From positions 45,495,446 through 45,559,445 of the forward strand of contig CM055095.1 in assembly GCA_029204225.1 (NCBI GenBank): a DNA stretch of 64,000 nt. The letters are read 5' to 3'. The notes beneath the pieces are model-generated. The model had not been told where the DNA came from. It did no database searches and worked only from the letters and a program-made list of their open reading frames with translations. The position numbers and the translations under genes were made by a program. Origin of the DNA: Diphasiastrum complanatum (Eukaryota > Streptophyta > Lycopodiopsida > Lycopodiales > Lycopodiaceae). Positions 60,932-64,000 of this stretch are shown one piece after another. Each line of letters starts with the position of its first letter. The stretch's first letter is position 1.

Positions 60932-61289
60932 TGTAATAGATCCTAACACCACAGTAGGGCAAACACTAATTGATCCACCCAACCTTGCCTACTCCCTGAT
61001 ATAGAGTAAGCCCCTCCTAGCCCAGTGTGAGGACTGGTAGCATGCTACTGCCAAGTGTCGGCCACGTGGCACTGACGTGGCCGACTGCACGTCGGGACCC
61101 AACTGGGGGCCCTATCCTGCTGACAGGGTCCCTAGGCTGTGTTAGGCCCGCCATGGCTATGGACCGTGCTGGGGCACACTACTCACACTGTCTTGCCCTG
61201 TTGGTCATGTACGCTGGACACGACCCTGACTGTGGTATCTGACCTATCTGTGTTCTCTAGGGTTCGGCACTGGTTACGAGCTCGTAACA
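60932..61289 (-). repeat. 3' LTR of minus-strand chromovirus
   Basis: 358 bp, terminating in the same 16-bp palindrome (61273-61288). It directly abuts the broken integrase codons of the plus-strand element. Confidence 0.93.
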
Positions 61290-61300
61290 CTCCCTCCCCC

Positions 61301-64000
61301 TTAAGAACCGTCTTGGTCCTCTAAGACAAAGTCTGGAAAAATCTTGCGAAGGACGCTGCCTCTTTCCCAAGTGGCATTCTCAACAGGCTGATCATTCCAC
61401 TTAACCAGATATTCTCGGTATAGAGTATGACGAGTCTGCGTCTCTCTACTATCAAGAATTTCCTCTGGTTCATGTGGAGGTTGTTGAGGATCCAATGGGA
61501 GAACTAGAACACTGTCCCCTACCAGATTATCTGATCTGGTTAAGGCTTTTCGTAACTGACTTACATGAAAAACTGGAAAAACCTTACTGCTGTGTGGGAG
61601 TTCTAGTTCATAGGTGACCTCGCCTAGTCTCCTACTGATGGTAAAGGGACCACAATACCTTGGAGACAACTTAGCACACACTCCTGATTTGAGGGTTTTA
61701 GAGTCAACTGGGACTCTCAAGTAGACTTTCTCACCAGTGGAGAACTGCACATCCCGTCTGTGTGGATCTGCATAATGCCTGGCTCGATCCTGGGATTGTC
61801 TAATGCTACGCTTAGCATGTTCTATCATCTGGTTTAGGTCTTCTAAAAAGTTTCTGGCTGCTTCAACTTTTTCTTGTTTAAACCCTACAGCTGTGGGTGA
61901 GCGTGGCTGAAAACCGTACATCAGCATAAATGGGCTGTATCCCGTAGCTGAATGTTTGGTACTGTTGTAAGCAAACTCTAATATTGAGAGATACTCCTCC
62001 CAATTAGTCTGCCTCTTGCTGACGTATGCACGAAGCATATCCTCCAGCACTTGATTTACCCTTTCTGTTTGACCATCCGTCTGTGGATGGTCAGTGGTAC
62101 TCATATTAAGTTTAGTATGGAGATGATGGAATACTGCCTTCCAAAAATTTCCAGTAAACTTACTGTCCCGGTCGCTGACTATGCCGGAAGGTAGACCGTA
62201 CAATTTAAATAGCCCGTCTACAAACAACCTCGCTAACTCTGGAGCTCTAACGGTTGTTTTGGTCGGAATAAAATGAGCCATTTTGGTCAGACGGTCAACT
62301 GTGACCCATATAGCGTCATTACCCTTTTGGGTTTTAGGCAGGCCTACTATAAAATCCATGGAGATACTCTCCCATTTACCAGCTGGTATTTCTAAGGGAT
62401 GCAACAACCCTCCTGCCTTTAAACGCTCTGCTTTATTTACTTGACATTTCTTGCAACTGGTTACATACTGGTGGACGTCCTTTTTCATACTGGGCCAGAA
62501 AAATTGCCTACGAAGAAGCTCATAGGTCTTCTGTATGCTTGGGTGTCCCGCGCTAGGATTGTCATGACATTCATATAGGACCTGCTGCCTATAATCCTCT
62601 GAATTGGGGACACATACTCTATCTCTATAGAGCAAGTACTCATCCTGAATGGAATACTGTTTCCATTTGAATCCTTGAGTCAACTGACCCTCAACCACTG
62701 GGGTTTGCTTGGGTAATACAGGCTCAGAATCCTCAACGTCATCTGACGACGTATACTCGGACTCATCATCATCCTCAACGGAAGCTGCCGTATTCTTGGA
62801 TGAACTGGCACCAGCCCCGGGAACTGGTTTTGGAGTCTGTAACTGTCTGTTCTGGACTGAGTTCCAGATAATAGAGAAGAATGCATCATGCTGGCATTTC
62901 CCTCTCAAGGACTCGAGTAACTCATTACGAATCTGAGTAAAACTCAGCTCGTTTATCATAGGCATTCTGCTAAGGGCATCTGCTACTGTATTGAATTTTC
63001 CACGCCTATATCCGATAGACATGTCAAACTCTTGCATCAACTCTGCCCAACGAGCTTTCCGACCTCTAAGCTCAGGTTGATTGCAAAGGTATCTGAGACT
63101 CTCATGGTCTGTCAGGACCTCAAAGTTGGCACCATACAAATAATGCCTCCAAGTCTTAAGGGCATGGACTATAGAAAAGAGTTCCTTTTCATAGGCACTG
63201 TACCTAGTCTGAGCTGGCTCGAGTTTTTTACTCTCGAACGCAACTGGTCGTCCACCCTGAGTTAGCACAGCGCCTACTGCAAAGTCGCTAGCATCTGTTT
63301 CGACCACAAATGGCTGATTGGGGTCGACGACTTTTAAGACTGGTGCTGTAGCTAAGGCTGTTTTGAGAGCATCAAAGCTCTCCTGTTGTGCAGACTCCCA
63401 AATGAACTCCTTTCCCTTCCCCTTAAGAAGATTTGTCATAGGGACTGCTATCTGAGCATATTCCTTGACAAATCGTCTGTAATATCCCGCGAGACCAAGA
63501 AAGATTTGAAGTTCCAAAATATTCTGAGGTCTCAGCCAACTGAGTATGGCTTTAACCTTGTTTGGGTCCATCTTAATCCCATCTGAAGAGATAATGTGAC
63601 CCAAATATGCTACTTCTTCAACGAAGAATTCACACTTGGATTGTTTAGCATAAAGCTTATGCTTTCTGAGCAGTCGAAACACCTTTCTGAGGTGTTTTAG
63701 ATGCTCCTTCCTCGTTTTGCTGTAGACGAGGATGTCATCTAAAAATACGACCACAAACTTACCCAAGTATGGTCTGAGGACACTGTTCATCAAGGTCATA
63801 AAGGTAGCTGGAGCATTTGTGAGCCCAAATGGCATCACCTTAAACTCATAATGACCGTGACGAGTCCTAAAAGCTGTTTTCGAGACATCTTCCGATTTTA
63901 TACGGACTTGATGATATCCCGATCTAAGGTCTATTTTACTGAAAAACTTAGCCCCGTCGAGTTGATCAAACAACTCGTCTGCCCGAGGCATAGGGTATTT
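61301..64000 (-). CDS. chromovirus pol (RT, RNase H, integrase, chromodomain), intact in window
   Basis: About 900 codons without a stop, entering from the right edge (no start codon in view). In order: reverse transcriptase ([22 protein letters not shown]), RNase H ([12 protein letters not shown]), integrase zinc finger (H...H, CKKCQVNK), catalytic core with [15 protein letters not shown] and [14 protein letters not shown], the [10 protein letters not shown] segment, and a C-terminal chromodomain ([34 protein letters not shown]). Chromodomains bind histone marks and steer integration to heterochromatin in this clade. The frame ends with a stop 12 bases before the LTR. With the intact frame and similar LTRs, this is the best candidate for a recently active element here. 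Confidence 0.95.
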   Translation of the reverse strand, partial: KYPMPRADELFDQLDGAKFFSKIDLRSGYHQVRIKSEDVSKTAFRTRHGHYEFKVMPFGLTNAPATFMTLMNSVLRPYLGKFVVVFLDDILVYSKTRKEHLKHLRKVFRLLRKHKLYAKQSKCEFFVEEVAYLGHIISSDGIKMDPNKVKAILSWLRPQNILELQIFLGLAGYYRRFVKEYAQIAVPMTNLLKGKGKEFIWESAQQESFDALKTALATAPVLKVVDPNQPFVVETDASDFAVGAVLTQGGRPVAFESKKLEPAQTRYSAYEKELFSIVHALKTWRHYLYGANFEVLTDHESLRYLCNQPELRGRKARWAELMQEFDMSIGYRRGKFNTVADALSRMPMINELSFTQIRNELLESLRGKCQHDAFFSIIWNSVQNRQLQTPKPVPGAGASSSKNTAASVEDDDESEYTSSDDVEDSEPVLPKQTPVVEGQLTQGFKWKQYSIQDEYLLYRDRVCVPNSEDYRQQVLYECHDNPSAGHPSIQKTYELLRRQFFWPSMKKDVHQYVTSCKKCQVNKAERLKAGGLLHPLEIPAGKWESISMDFIVGLPKTQKGNDAIWVTVDRLTKMAHFIPTKTTVRAPELARLFVDGLFKLYGLPSGIVSDRDSKFTGNFWKAVFHHLHTKLNMSTTDHPQTDGQTERVNQVLEDMLRAYVSKRQTNWEEYLSILEFAYNSTKHSATGYSPFMLMYGFQPRSPTAVGFKQEKVEAARNFLEDLNQMIEHAKRSIRQSQDRARHYADPHRRDVQFSTGEKVYLRVPVDSKTLKSGVCAKLSPRYCGPFTISRRLGEVTYELELPHSSKVFPVFHVSQLRKALTRSDNLVGDSVLVLPLDPQQPPHEPEEILDSRETQTRHTLYREYLVKWNDQPVENATWERGSVLRKIFPDFVLEDQDGS

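Larger units (their letters stand above)
60932..64000 (-). mobile_element. Ty3-gypsy chromovirus, minus strand, 3' part (continues past window)
   Basis: From the right edge the element shows reverse transcriptase, RNase H, integrase and chromodomain, then the polypurine tract AAGGGGGAGGGAG and a 358-bp 3' LTR (61289-60932). Its LTR is about 98% identical to that of the plus-strand element and the proteins are nearly the same. The 5' half lies outside the window. Confidence 0.93.

Overview
The window looks like a repeat-rich, AT-rich segment of a land-plant nuclear genome. The evidence is GT-AG introns, plant-type genes (cytosolic-type pyruvate kinase, a BAHD acyltransferase, a 2-alkenal-reductase-like enzyme), Ty1-copia and Ty3-gypsy chromovirus elements with methionine-tRNA-type primer sites, a CACTA transposase, a hAT-like (DUF659) element and LINE pieces. 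A non-flowering lineage with a large genome (fern, gymnosperm or similar) is my guess from the LINE type and the long CT/GA tracts; the sequence does not prove it.

Layout. 1-8.2 kb: exons of unrecognised genes. One minus-strand, multi-exon pseudogene is split by a copia element (1251-7346) with 274-bp LTRs and an AACAC target duplication. 8.3-13.5 kb: a 3' copia fragment with a long LTR, then a second LTR-like stretch and a weak gag-like trace. 14.9-17.3 kb: a complete three-exon pyruvate kinase gene. 17.9-19.6 kb: CACTA tnp2 transposase relic. 20.0-23.4 kb: minus-strand copia and gypsy relics, the latter with an inverted-repeat LTR. 23.8-31.1 kb: two diverged direct copies (2.4 and 2.0 kb) flanking microsatellites, a hairpin field and a decayed histone H3/CENH3-like domain followed by gypsy-like coding debris. 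31.2-36.8 kb: TG microsatellites, a small ORF, a hAT-like element, and a copia RNase H scrap that runs into 62-bp tandem repeats. 40.4-41.9 kb: complete two-exon BAHD acyltransferase gene. 45.2-46.4 kb: an unrecognised two-exon minus-strand gene. 46.8-49.4 kb: two LINE relics ending in long CT tracts. 51.8-55.1 kb: the last three visible exons of a 2-alkenal-reductase-like gene on the minus strand, with a MITE in one intron. 55.3-64 kb: two retroposon 3' tails, then two closely related chromoviruses in opposite orientation, the minus one interrupting the plus one.

Only three genes look intact or nearly so and recognisable: pyruvate kinase, the BAHD enzyme and the reductase, which lacks its 5' exons here. 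The unrecognised 181-residue gene at 45.7-46.4 kb is also open. They are not organised as a pathway; they are islands in transposon-derived DNA. The most unusual item is the H3-fold relic at 27.9-28.3 kb. Its 73 codons align with histone H3 without a gap and carry several residues typical of the centromeric variant CENH3. It lies upstream of gypsy-like pol debris in the same orientation.
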